Source of the DNA: JACQFZ01 sp036381895
GTDB taxonomy: Bacteria; Pseudomonadota; Gammaproteobacteria; Acidiferrobacterales; Sulfurifustaceae
Length of the DNA: 39,448 bases
Assembly: GCA_036381895.1 (NCBI GenBank)
Contig: DASVBY010000021.1
Coordinates: 1-39,448, forward strand
Direction of reading: 5' to 3'
The notes under the pieces were generated by a model. The model worked only from the letters and a program-made list of their open reading frames with translations, made no database searches and was not told the DNA's origin. Positions 7,908 to 15,181 of this stretch are shown piece after piece (position 1 is the first letter of the stretch; each line of letters starts with the position of its first letter). The position numbers and the translations under genes are program-made.

Positions 7908-8741
7908 TCAGGACCGGCCGCGGAGCTCGAACGAGGCGAACCACTGCCCGGTACCCTTGGGCGCTTCCGGATCGTAGTAGAGCGTGAGGAGCTTCAGGCG
8001 GCCCGCGTCGCCGATGCGCGGACCGCTGGTGAGCGTGTGAAACAGCTCGCCGCCGATGATCTGGTGCGTGATCGTGAGATAGAGCCGCGACAGCGCACCG
8101 TCGCGCAGTACCGTCTCGAGCATCTGCGGGCCGGCGAGGAGGTAGAGGTGCGCATACCCGAGGGCGCCGAGTGCGGCGATCAGGCGGCCGCCGTGCACCG
8201 AGGGGCCGGTGCCGGCGTAGAGCACCCGGTAACCCCGATCGCGCCAGTACTCGACGCGCTCGCGCGGCGCGTCGGCGCCGGTGATGATGTGCACCGGCTG
8301 CGCGTGCGTCGCGAGCGAGGGCGGCATGGGGAACTCGAGCGTGCGGCTCACGATCGCGACCGCCGGCTGCCGCACGAGCCCGTGCGCGCGGCGCCACTCG
8401 CCGATGTCGCGCGCGTCCTCGCGCACCCCGACCTGGAGGATGTCGCCGAACTTGCGCTGCGCGAGCGCGCGCAGGTAGCCGCCGTGCGTGACCAGGCAGT
8501 CGGCTTGCGCCTGCAGCTCCTGGAACAGGCGCCAGTCGGCGCGGCTGGCGAGGTCCTCGAGCACGTACGACTCGCCGGTGTCCGCCTCGACGATCGCGAT
8601 GCGCCCGTCGATGCTCGCGACGAAGTTGGCGTAGACGAACGGCTGCGCCGGCGTGCCGTAGCGCCGCAGCTGCTGTGCGAGGTATGTCCCCTCGAGCGGA
8701 CGCCGCGCGCCGGGGTTCGGGTAAAGCTCGAGGAGCTCCAC
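7908..8741 (-). CDS. RibD C-terminal/DHFR-fold reductase
   Basis: The 277-residue protein resembles the RibD C-terminal reductase family (dihydrofolate-reductase fold, NADPH-dependent). Family-like stretches are FVYANFVASIDGRIAI (about 35-50), DWRLFQELQAQADCLVTHGGYLRA, and YLLAGPQMLETVLRDGALSRLYLTITHQIIGGELFHTL near the C-terminus. A riboflavin role is unlikely because no other rib genes are present and no deaminase domain is attached. In this context a pterin reductase role, such as making H4MPT from dihydromethanopterin (the DmrA step), is a plausible inference. It starts with GTG at 8741, 15 bases after the DUF2267 gene. Confidence 0.75.
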   Translation of the reverse strand: MELLELYPNPGARRPLEGTYLAQQLRRYGTPAQPFVYANFVASIDGRIAIVEADTGESYVLEDLASRADWRLFQELQAQADCLVTHGGYLRALAQRKFGDILQVGVREDARDIGEWRRAHGLVRQPAVAIVSRTLEFPMPPSLATHAQPVHIITGADAPRERVEYWRDRGYRVLYAGTGPSVHGGRLIAALGALGYAHLYLLAGPQMLETVLRDGALSRLYLTITHQIIGGELFHTLTSGPRIGDAGRLKLLTLYYDPEAPKGTGQWFASFELRGRS

Positions 8742-8756
8742 GCGATACGCCCGGCG

Positions 8757-9149
8757 TCAAAGCGTGGGGGCAGGCGGCGCGCCGGGATTGAGCAGCCGGC
8801 GGTACTCGCCCGGAAGCCGCGCCCACAGCGCCTCGATGCCGTCGGGCATGGCTTCGCGCAGCACGCTCACTACGATCAGCGCGTCGCGCCGCGCGTCCTC
8901 GAAGGTCGTGCCTTCGCGCGCGGCGATGCGGCTCAGGAACTCGTCGAGCGGATACGACTGATCGGCGGGACGCTGCGCGAACGCGCCGCGCAGCTCCGCG
9001 GGCAGTTGCGCCGCGAGCGCCGTGCGCTCGGCGTCCGGGACGACTTCGCCGAGCGTTTCGAGCGTGGTGCCGATCAGGCGCTGCGCGCGCTCGTTCGAGG
9101 CGAAGCCGCCCCGGCGGCGCACGGTCTGAACGAACTCGTGATAGTCCAT
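8757..9149 (-). CDS. DUF2267 protein
   Basis: The 130-residue product starts MDYHEFVQTVRRRGGF and contains AQRLIGTTLETLGEVVPDAERTALAAQLPAELRGAF, which is the repeated helical pattern of DUF2267. Its function is unknown. The ATG at 9149 is chosen because CGAGG lies just ahead of it. A longer in-frame extension upstream lacks the family and would run through an apparent promoter. Unlike its neighbours the gene is separated from mfnB by 118 bases and has its own candidate promoter, so it may be an insertion into the cofactor operon or a separately controlled unit together with the reductase. Confidence 0.78.
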   Translation of the reverse strand: MDYHEFVQTVRRRGGFASNERAQRLIGTTLETLGEVVPDAERTALAAQLPAELRGAFAQRPADQSYPLDEFLSRIAAREGTTFEDARRDALIVVSVLREAMPDGIEALWARLPGEYRRLLNPGAPPAPTL

Positions 9150-9198
9150 GACGACCTCGCGTGGCCCGGTGCCGGAACGCAGGTGCGGCGGACGGAGC

Positions 9199-9207
9199 AT
9201 TCTAGCA
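9199..9207 (-). promoter_or_regulatory. Candidate extended -10 promoter for the DUF2267-reductase pair
   Basis: Read on the - strand the sequence is TGCTAGAAT, an extended -10 (TGn) followed by TAGAAT, five of six matches to TATAAT. Transcription would start near 9192, about 43 bases before the ATG. No good -35 is visible, which extended -10 promoters can tolerate. Confidence 0.45.
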
Positions 9208-9267
9208 CCCGCGCTTCGCGCGCGACGGCCGCGAAAGACGCCGCCCGGCGCAGGGGATCCGGGCGCT

Positions 9268-9978
9268 TCACGATGCGCTGCGCGCGCCGGCCGCATCGGC
9301 CGTGCAGGCGTCGAGCCGCGCGCGCACCGCGGCGAACGCGTGCGGATCGAGCGCGCCGCTGCGCAGGCGGTTGCGGCAGAGCGCCGTGCGAAAGCCGAGA
9401 TAGTCGGGACCGAGGGGCGCGAGCGGCGCGATGTCATCGAGCCGGAGCGAGCCGGCGAGTCCGGTGAGCAGACCGAGCGCCCGGGCGCGGCGCACGAAGT
9501 CACCGAGCGCCGCGTCGCTGCAGTGCGCGCGCAGTCCGCCGCGCTCCTTCGCCGCCGTATCGAGCATGACGCCGGCGAAACCGGCGGCGGCGAGCGCATC
9601 GAGCAGCGCCGCGTCGAATTTCTGATCGGCGAAGAGGACGCCGATGAGGCGTGCGCGGCGCGCGAGCGGCGCGAGCGCGTCGATGCAGCGGCGGCGCTCA
9701 CGATGCTCGAACAGACCCACTTTCACGAAATCGACGCCCGTGCCCGCGGTCGCGGCGGCCGCGGCGGCGAGCGTCGCCGGGTCCATGGGCAGGTCGCCGA
9801 GGGTGGCGCTCGACGGGCGCCGGCCGCGCAGCGCGGGCACGACGGCGCGAATCGTGGCAAGCGGCAGGGCGCCGAGCGCGCCGGCCGCCGGGTCCTTGAG
9901 ATCGATGAGATCGGCGCCGAGCGCCGCCGCGAGCTCCGCTTCGGCGCGGTTCCTGACGCTCGCGAGCATCGCCGTCAT
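9268..9978 (-). CDS. mfnB: (5-formylfuran-3-yl)methyl phosphate synthase MfnB (DUF556)
   Basis: MfnB condenses two glyceraldehyde-3-phosphate molecules into the furan aldehyde phosphate that starts methanofuran/methylofuran synthesis. The 236-residue TIM-barrel protein shows the key AAALGADLIDLKDPAAGALGAL segment, with the Asp and Lys of the DLKDP active-site motif. Other typical parts are VDFVKVGLFEH, LIGVLFADQKFDAALLDALAAAGFAGVMLDTA with a further active-site Asp/Lys set, and the C-terminal PDYLGFRTALC. The ATG at 9978 has GGGAG about 6 bases ahead and overlaps the DUF447 stop (ATGA); a second ATG at 9969 is less well placed. Confidence 0.88.
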   Translation of the reverse strand: MTAMLASVRNRAEAELAAALGADLIDLKDPAAGALGALPLATIRAVVPALRGRRPSSATLGDLPMDPATLAAAAAATAGTGVDFVKVGLFEHRERRRCIDALAPLARRARLIGVLFADQKFDAALLDALAAAGFAGVMLDTAAKERGGLRAHCSDAALGDFVRRARALGLLTGLAGSLRLDDIAPLAPLGPDYLGFRTALCRNRLRSGALDPHAFAAVRARLDACTADAAGARSAS

Positions 9979-10550
9979 GCGCTGCTCCCGGACGCCGCGC
10001 CGGCGTAATGAGCGGCGACTCTCTCCATCAGCCAGCCCCAGGCCTCGCGCTCGCGCGGCCCCGCGGTCTTCTCGATGGCGATCGTGAGATAGGCGAGCTC
10101 GCGCTCGATCTTCTCGCGCGGCAGCCGGGTGAGACGGCTGACCAGGATCGCCGCTTCCACCACGGCCGCCTGCGCGCGGTTGAAGCCGCGAAAAGGCGCG
10201 TGCGTTTCCTCGTGCACGACGCGGCAATGGAGCTGCGGGCGCGTCTCGTCCGGGACGACGCGTTCGAGCCGCACCTCGGTGTGCGCGAGGCAGTCGGCGA
10301 GGCGCATGCCCGGCACGCGCACGGCCGGCGCGAGCGGCCAGTCGTGGCGCCCCGTGAGGCAGCCCGCGATCACGCGCACGTCGTCGGTGTAGTTGATCAC
10401 CGCGTGACCCTCGCGCAGCAGGTTCTCGAGCGTGCCCGACGGACGAAACGGCGCGAGCACCAGCAGGCCATCGGCCGCGCGCACCCCCATCGGCGCGATA
10501 TGCGTGCAGCCGTCGCTGCGGCGCGTGGTGACGACGGTCTCGTGGATCAC
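9975..10550 (-). CDS. DUF447 flavin-reductase-like protein
   Basis: The 191-residue protein matches DUF447, a family seen mainly in methanogens and H4MPT-using methylotrophs and predicted to have an FMN-binding split barrel. Its N-terminus IHETVVTTRRSDGCTHIAPMGVR and the central HAVINYTDDVRVIAG and FRGFNRAQAAVVEAAILVSRL segments fit the family. The exact reaction is not known. It starts with GTG at 10550, overlapping the stop of the upstream dihydropteroate-synthase-like gene (GTGA), and ends in an ATGA overlap with mfnB. Tight coupling to both suggests a role in making H4MPT or methylofuran. Confidence 0.82.
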   Translation of the reverse strand: MIHETVVTTRRSDGCTHIAPMGVRAADGLLVLAPFRPSGTLENLLREGHAVINYTDDVRVIAGCLTGRHDWPLAPAVRVPGMRLADCLAHTEVRLERVVPDETRPQLHCRVVHEETHAPFRGFNRAQAAVVEAAILVSRLTRLPREKIERELAYLTIAIEKTAGPREREAWGWLMERVAAHYAGAASGSSA

Positions 10551-11959
10551 GGCGGCGGGTGCGTCGGGCGCGCGGCGAGCGTCGTGCCCGGCGGTGTGTA
10601 GCGGCTGCGGTCCTCGGGCGCGCGTGCGAGCGCCGCCCCCCAGCCGAGCTCCTCGTCCTGCGTGTAGCGCTTGCCGAGCTGCCAGGCGATCTGCGCGCGC
10701 GCGAGCTCGACGCCCAGGTAGAACGCGTGCGCGCCGTCGGTCTCGACGGCGAGGTGCGGGAACAGCGCGAACGGATCGGTTGCGGTGTGCATCCTGTCGC
10801 GGTTGTAGACGTGGATGCCCTCGGCGCTCACCTGGATGCGGAAGCTCGGGTCCCGGATCGCGCGCGCGAGCTCGCGGATCTCCTCGGGCGTGTAGGGAAA
10901 CGGATGCCGCTCGTGCACCTGGAGCAGCCCCGGGTGCAGGCTGCGCGGCAGCCCGTGCTCGGCGCGCGCGGCGTACATCAGGCGGCGCGCAATGTCCGCT
11001 TCGCGCACCGCCGCACGTGCGTGCGCGCTCACTTCGGTCGTGAGGACATGGCGGATGCCGAGCTCCGAGGCGGCGCCGAAGAGCAATGCCGTGATGCCGC
11101 TCGTGTCCGCGTCGGTGAGCTCCGTGAGGTTGCCCGTGCCCATGAAGAGCTCGGCGTCCGGGAGGCGCCGCCGCAGTTCGCGGTAGCGCAGCAGCGAATC
11201 GACGAAGCCGAAGTGGATCGGGTCGAGCACCGGGTCGAGGAGGCAGCGCCGCCCGCGGCGCGCGAGCGCGGCCGCGGCGCGCTCGAGCGAGTCGAGATCG
11301 CCTGCGCGCGCCGGGATGAGCACCGGTACGGCATCGGTCTCGTCCGCGAGCCAGAGCGTGTCCTCCTTGAGGCTCAGGAGGTAGTCCGCCCCCGCGCGCA
11401 TGCCGCGGCGCAGATCGTCCGGGTCGAGCGAATCGACGCTCACCGCGTAGCCGGCGGCGCGCAGGCTCGCGACCGCCTCCTCGAGGTGCGGGAACGGCGT
11501 GCCCGGCAGGCAGCCGAGGTCGATCACGTCCGCGCCGGACTCGCGATAGCGGCGCGCGCGCTCGTGGATCGCTTCGAGCGAGAGCTGCGGCGCATCGACG
11601 ATCTCGGCGAAGAGGAGGATGTCGTAGCGGCTGTAGTCGGGCGCTGCGGCCCCGCGCCCGAAGTACGCCGGCAGATCCTTGAGCTCCTCGGGTCCGCGCT
11701 CGACCGGGATCCCGAGATGGCGTGCGAGCGGCTCGAGCTCGCCGCGGCAGCGGCCGGGCAGCAGCACGCGGTCGGCGCCGAACGCATCGGGAAGCCGGCG
11801 GCGCACCATGTCGGTCGTCATCAACGCCGCCACGCTCACGCCGAGCTCGTGCACGCGATACGTGAACGGCGTCGGCTGCATCGCTTCGAGCACCTTGTGG
11901 AGCTGCGGCGCGGCGAGCCGGCCGGTGAGGAACAGGATGTGTTCGGACTTGCCGTTCAT
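10547..11959 (-). CDS. Dihydropteroate synthase-like protein of H4MPT biosynthesis
   Basis: The 470-residue protein is the large dihydropteroate-synthase-like family (DUF6513 N-terminal part plus a pterin-binding barrel) shared by methanogens and H4MPT methylotrophs. The barrel shows ESGADVIDLGCLPGTPFPHL (about 180-199), YAVSVDSLDPDDLRRGM, and LFMGTGNLTELTDADTSGI near residue 300, the counterparts of DHPS pterin-site loops. It likely joins the pterin to the ribosyl-aniline part of H4MPT (inferred). It is clearly different from the folP product at 36316, so folate and H4MPT have separate enzymes. It heads the - strand operon. Only a weak ribosome site is seen before the ATG at 11959. Confidence 0.87.
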   Translation of the reverse strand: MNGKSEHILFLTGRLAAPQLHKVLEAMQPTPFTYRVHELGVSVAALMTTDMVRRRLPDAFGADRVLLPGRCRGELEPLARHLGIPVERGPEELKDLPAYFGRGAAAPDYSRYDILLFAEIVDAPQLSLEAIHERARRYRESGADVIDLGCLPGTPFPHLEEAVASLRAAGYAVSVDSLDPDDLRRGMRAGADYLLSLKEDTLWLADETDAVPVLIPARAGDLDSLERAAAALARRGRRCLLDPVLDPIHFGFVDSLLRYRELRRRLPDAELFMGTGNLTELTDADTSGITALLFGAASELGIRHVLTTEVSAHARAAVREADIARRLMYAARAEHGLPRSLHPGLLQVHERHPFPYTPEEIRELARAIRDPSFRIQVSAEGIHVYNRDRMHTATDPFALFPHLAVETDGAHAFYLGVELARAQIAWQLGKRYTQDEELGWGAALARAPEDRSRYTPPGTTLAARPTHPPP

Positions 11960-12071
11960 GGCCGTGCTGCCGTGCGCGAGCTATCGATCCGGCGGGCCAT
12001 CGCCGCGCCGGGCGCGCGAGCGCGCGCCGCGGCGCGCCCGGATGCGGGCGGCAGGGCGGCGGCGCGCGCGG

Positions 12072-14042
12072 TCACGCGCCCCCGTCCCAGGGCTCGCGGT
12101 CGCGGCCGATGCCGTAGCGCTTCATCTTGCGGTAGAGCGTGTTGCGGCTGACGTTGAGCTGCTTCGCAGCGAAGCTGATGTTCCAGCGGTTCTGCTCGAT
12201 CACCCGCACGAGCGCTTCGCGCTCGGCCTCCTCGAGCGGGCTGCCGGCGACGGGCGCCGTTTCCGCCGGCCCCGGCGCCCCCGCCGCGGGCAGCGCCGCC
12301 TCGCGGCGCAGCTCCGCCGGGACGTCGCTCAGCTGCACGTACCGGTCCTCGCACAGCGCGATCATCGTGCGCAGCGCCGCGCGCAGCTGCCGGATGTTGC
12401 CGGGCCAGCGGTAGCTCTCGAGCCAGCGCAGCGCCTCCTCGCTAAAGGTCACCGGCTCGCCCGCGCTCTCCTCCTCGACCAGATGCAGGATCAGGCGCCG
12501 GCGGTCCGCGCGCTCGCGCAGCGGCGGCAGCGTGAGCGCGAGCCCCTGCAGCCGGTAGTAGAGATCCATGCGGAAGGCCCCCTGGCGCATGAGCGCGTGC
12601 AGGTCCTGGTGCGTCGCGCTGATGACGCGCACGTCGACCGGGATCGTGGCCTCCGCCCCGAGCGGCACCACCTCCTTCTCCTCGAGCAGGCGCAGCAGCC
12701 GCGTCTGCAGTGCGAGCGGCATGTCGCCGATCTCGTCGAAAAAGAGCGTACCGCCGTTCGCCTGCAGCACCTTGCCGCGCCGCCCCTCGCGGCTCGCGCC
12801 GGTGAAGGCGCCGGCGCGGTAGCCGAACAGCTCGCTCTCGATCAGCGTTTCCGGAATCGCCGCGCAGTTGATGACGACGAACGGCTTGTCGGCGCGGTTG
12901 CTCGCCTGGTGGATCGCCTGCGCGAAGCGCCCCTTGCCAGTACCGGTCTCCCCGAAGAGCAGGATCGGGATGTCGCGATCGAGCACGCGCCGGACGCGGC
13001 GCACGTTCTCGGCCATGCGCGGGTCCCCGAACTCGAGCTGCTCGATGAGCGGCCGCGGCGCGCGTACGGCCGGCACCGGCGCGAACGGCGCGGATCGCGC
13101 CTCGCGCCGCGTCGCTCTCTCCGGCTGGCGCACCAGTGCGAAGAAGCGCCGCCCGTCGCGGAACTCCCGTATCGGGAGCGGGTGCAGCGCGTTCGTCCAG
13201 GCGCGCTGCAGCAGCGCGCCGACGCTCACGTTGAACACCTCCTCGATGCGCCGGCCGATCAGCTCCTTCGCGTTCTCGTAACCGAGCTGGAACAGGGCGC
13301 TGCGGTTCGCGGCGAGCACGCGCCCGTCGGCGTCGAATGCCACCGTGCCTTCGCCGAGCGTGTGCACGAACTCCGGGCGGCTGTGGAAGCGGATCACGTA
13401 CTGGTCGTTCAACGCGTGCAGGAACAGCCGGTTCTCGAGCAGCTGCGCCGCCATGTTGACGAGCACCATGGTGTGCTGCTGCGCGAGCTTGGAGCTGCCC
13501 GAGGCGTCGAGCACCGCGATCAGCGCACCGTGCGGATCGAAGATCGGCGCCGCCGAGCAGGTGAGCCCGGCATTGTGCAGGAAGAAATGCTCGCGATGGT
13601 GCACGACCACGGGCTTCTGCTCGACCAGACAGGTGCCCATGCCGTTCGTGCCCTGCTGCTGCTCGCTCCAGACCCCGCCGACGGTGAGGCCGCTGCGGCG
13701 CGCGAGCTCGTCGAAGCTCGGATCGCCGATGTAGTGCACCACCGCACCGCTCGCGTCCGTGAGCATCACCGCGTAGCCCGAACCGGTGATCTGCTGGTAG
13801 AGATTCGCCATCTCGGCTTCCGCGAACGAGAGCAGCGGCCCGAGACGTTCCTCGCGCTCCGCGATCTCGCTTTGCGCGAGGATCAGCGGATCGGCGTGGC
13901 CCGCGGGATCGAGACCATAGTCGCGCAGGCAGCGCTCCCACGAGCGCGCGATGATGCTGTTGATGGGCAGTCCGTCGCGGCCGCCTTCCACGGCCGCGTG
14001 CACGAGGCGGGAATGACTCACAGCGCTGGCCGTTGTACTCAT
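12072..14042 (-). CDS. AcoR-type sigma54-dependent transcription activator
   Basis: The 656-residue protein has the layout of AcoR/BmoR-type activators. It has an N-terminal sensor with GAF- and PAS-like parts (about 60-300, containing SEQQQGTNGMGTCLVE and CSAAPIFDPHG) and an AAA+ domain with Walker A GETGTGKG. The sigma54-contacting GAFTGA motif is at 411-416. A C-terminal Fis-type helix-turn-helix (NISFAAKQLNVSRNTLYRKM) completes it. Relatives often sense alcohols, acetoin or related small molecules. Lying between the cofactor genes and the methanol dehydrogenase genes, it is a good candidate regulator of them (inferred). The ATG at 14042 has GAGAGGGAG just ahead. Confidence 0.92.
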   Translation of the reverse strand: MSTTASAVSHSRLVHAAVEGGRDGLPINSIIARSWERCLRDYGLDPAGHADPLILAQSEIAEREERLGPLLSFAEAEMANLYQQITGSGYAVMLTDASGAVVHYIGDPSFDELARRSGLTVGGVWSEQQQGTNGMGTCLVEQKPVVVHHREHFFLHNAGLTCSAAPIFDPHGALIAVLDASGSSKLAQQHTMVLVNMAAQLLENRLFLHALNDQYVIRFHSRPEFVHTLGEGTVAFDADGRVLAANRSALFQLGYENAKELIGRRIEEVFNVSVGALLQRAWTNALHPLPIREFRDGRRFFALVRQPERATRREARSAPFAPVPAVRAPRPLIEQLEFGDPRMAENVRRVRRVLDRDIPILLFGETGTGKGRFAQAIHQASNRADKPFVVINCAAIPETLIESELFGYRAGAFTGASREGRRGKVLQANGGTLFFDEIGDMPLALQTRLLRLLEEKEVVPLGAEATIPVDVRVISATHQDLHALMRQGAFRMDLYYRLQGLALTLPPLRERADRRRLILHLVEEESAGEPVTFSEEALRWLESYRWPGNIRQLRAALRTMIALCEDRYVQLSDVPAELRREAALPAAGAPGPAETAPVAGSPLEEAEREALVRVIEQNRWNISFAAKQLNVSRNTLYRKMKRYGIGRDREPWDGGA

Positions 14043-14227
14043 CGCTCCCTCTCCCGGCGGCGCGAACGCCGCGTCCCTTATGGGGTCGATCGTTGGCCGG
14101 TGGTGCTGCTCGAGCCCGCTATTCTTCAACCTCGCTCCCGCCAGCGCAAGCGAGGCCACTTGCCGTGCGCGGTTGCGCTAAAGGCACACTTTCGTCGTGG
14201 TCGTGCGGCGCGCGCGTGCGAACGCGG

Positions 14228-14255
14228 TTGGTTCGCCGCACGCGCATGGCATAAC
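14228..14255 (+). promoter_or_regulatory. Candidate sigma70 promoter for the small secreted pair
   Basis: TTGGTT at 14228-14233 and CATAAC at 14250-14255 are separated by 16 bases. Transcription would start near 14262, 28 bases before the ATG at 14290. An AAGGAGG ribosome site follows at 14278-14284. The rest of the 247-base divergent gap (14043-14289) shows no gene. Confidence 0.4.
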
Positions 14256-14289
14256 ATGTCTCGCGTTCGCGCGCACAAGGAGGTCGTCC

Positions 14290-14628
14290 ATGAAGGCACG
14301 TGTGCCTGTCGCCACTCTCGCCCTCGCGCTCGCAAGCGGCGCTTGGGCCTACGACTACCCGACCGTGGACCGCGTGGAATACGTGCTCGAGTGCCTGCGC
14401 AACAACGGCGGCCAGCAGGAGTACCTGTACAAGTGCTCGTGCGCGATCGATGCGATCGCGAAGGAGCTCCCGTACGAGGAGTACGTCGAGTCGTCGACGG
14501 CCGCGCGCTACCAGAGCCTCGCGGGCGAGCAGGGCGGATTATTCCGCGATCCCGAGCCCGCGAAGCGCATGGCGAAGAAGTACACCGAGCTCCAGAAGCG
14601 GGTGAAGCGGCAGTGCGACATCAAGTGA
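14290..14628 (+). CDS. Small secreted four-cysteine protein
   Basis: The 112-residue product has a clear Sec signal peptide (MKARVPVATLALALASGAWA, cleaved before YDYP) and so should be periplasmic. The mature part has cysteines at 35, 49, 51 and 109, consistent with two disulfides, and a lysine- and arginine-rich tail. I do not recognise a named family. A perfect AAGGAGG lies 5 bases before the ATG. The stop overlaps the GTG of the next gene, so the two secreted proteins are coupled. Given the location between an alcohol-type regulator and the mxa/xox genes, a periplasmic role in methanol oxidation is likely but unproven. Confidence 0.8.
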   Translation: MKARVPVATLALALASGAWAYDYPTVDRVEYVLECLRNNGGQQEYLYKCSCAIDAIAKELPYEEYVESSTAARYQSLAGEQGGLFRDPEPAKRMAKKYTELQKRVKRQCDIK

Positions 14629-15167
14629 GCGCGCGCCCGAAGCGCCGCCGCTTCGGTGCGCTCGCGCTCGCGGCGTGCTTCCTCTGGCTCGCCCCCGCAC
14701 GCGCCGCGGAATCCCCGAAAACATTGCTGATGCTCGATTTCGAGCTGATCGACCAGACGCGTCCGGGCGAGGAGGCGCCGCCCGCCGCGGAGCGGGAGCG
14801 GCTCGCGCGGGTCGGCGCGCAGCTGCGCGAGGAGTTCGAGCGCAACGGCTTCTACGACGTGATCGATCCGGCGCGCGCCGCCCCGGCGATCGAGCGTGCG
14901 CGGTCGAGCTATCGGTACCTGCACGACTGCAACGGCTGCGAGCTCGACATCGCGCGATCGGTGAACGCCGAGCGCGTGCTCACCGGCTGGGTGCAGAAGG
15001 TGAGCGAGCTGATCCTCAACCTCAACATCGAGATCAAGGACGCGCAGACGGGCGCTCCCGTGCTGCGCAAGTCGGTCGACATGCGCGGCAACACGGACGC
15101 CACCTGGAAGCGCGCGGTCTCCTTCCTCGTGCGCGACATGCGCGAAAAGCACCAGGGTGGGCGCTGA
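14625..15167 (+). CDS. DUF3280-type secreted protein
   Basis: The 180-residue protein starts with GTG at 14625 inside the upstream stop (GTGA). It has an arginine-rich N-terminus and a signal peptide ending near LWLAPARA. The mature part contains LLMLDFELIDQT, YRYLHDCNGCELDIARS and ADRVLTGW-like AERVLTGWVQKVSELILNLN, which fit my memory of DUF3280, a family found near methanol oxidation genes. A CxxC (CNGC) is present; alone it does not show redox or metal function. No enzyme activity is known. It likely works with the preceding secreted protein. Confidence 0.75.
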   Translation: MSARPKRRRFGALALAACFLWLAPARAAESPKTLLMLDFELIDQTRPGEEAPPAAERERLARVGAQLREEFERNGFYDVIDPARAAPAIERARSSYRYLHDCNGCELDIARSVNAERVLTGWVQKVSELILNLNIEIKDAQTGAPVLRKSVDMRGNTDATWKRAVSFLVRDMREKHQGGR

Positions 15168-15181
15168 CGCCGCGTCGGTGC

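Noticed and set aside
11679..14624. Long + strand frame antisense to the sigma54 activator
   Set aside because: Only its last part (from 14625) encodes the DUF3280-type protein. The part before is the complement of the activator and has no independent support.
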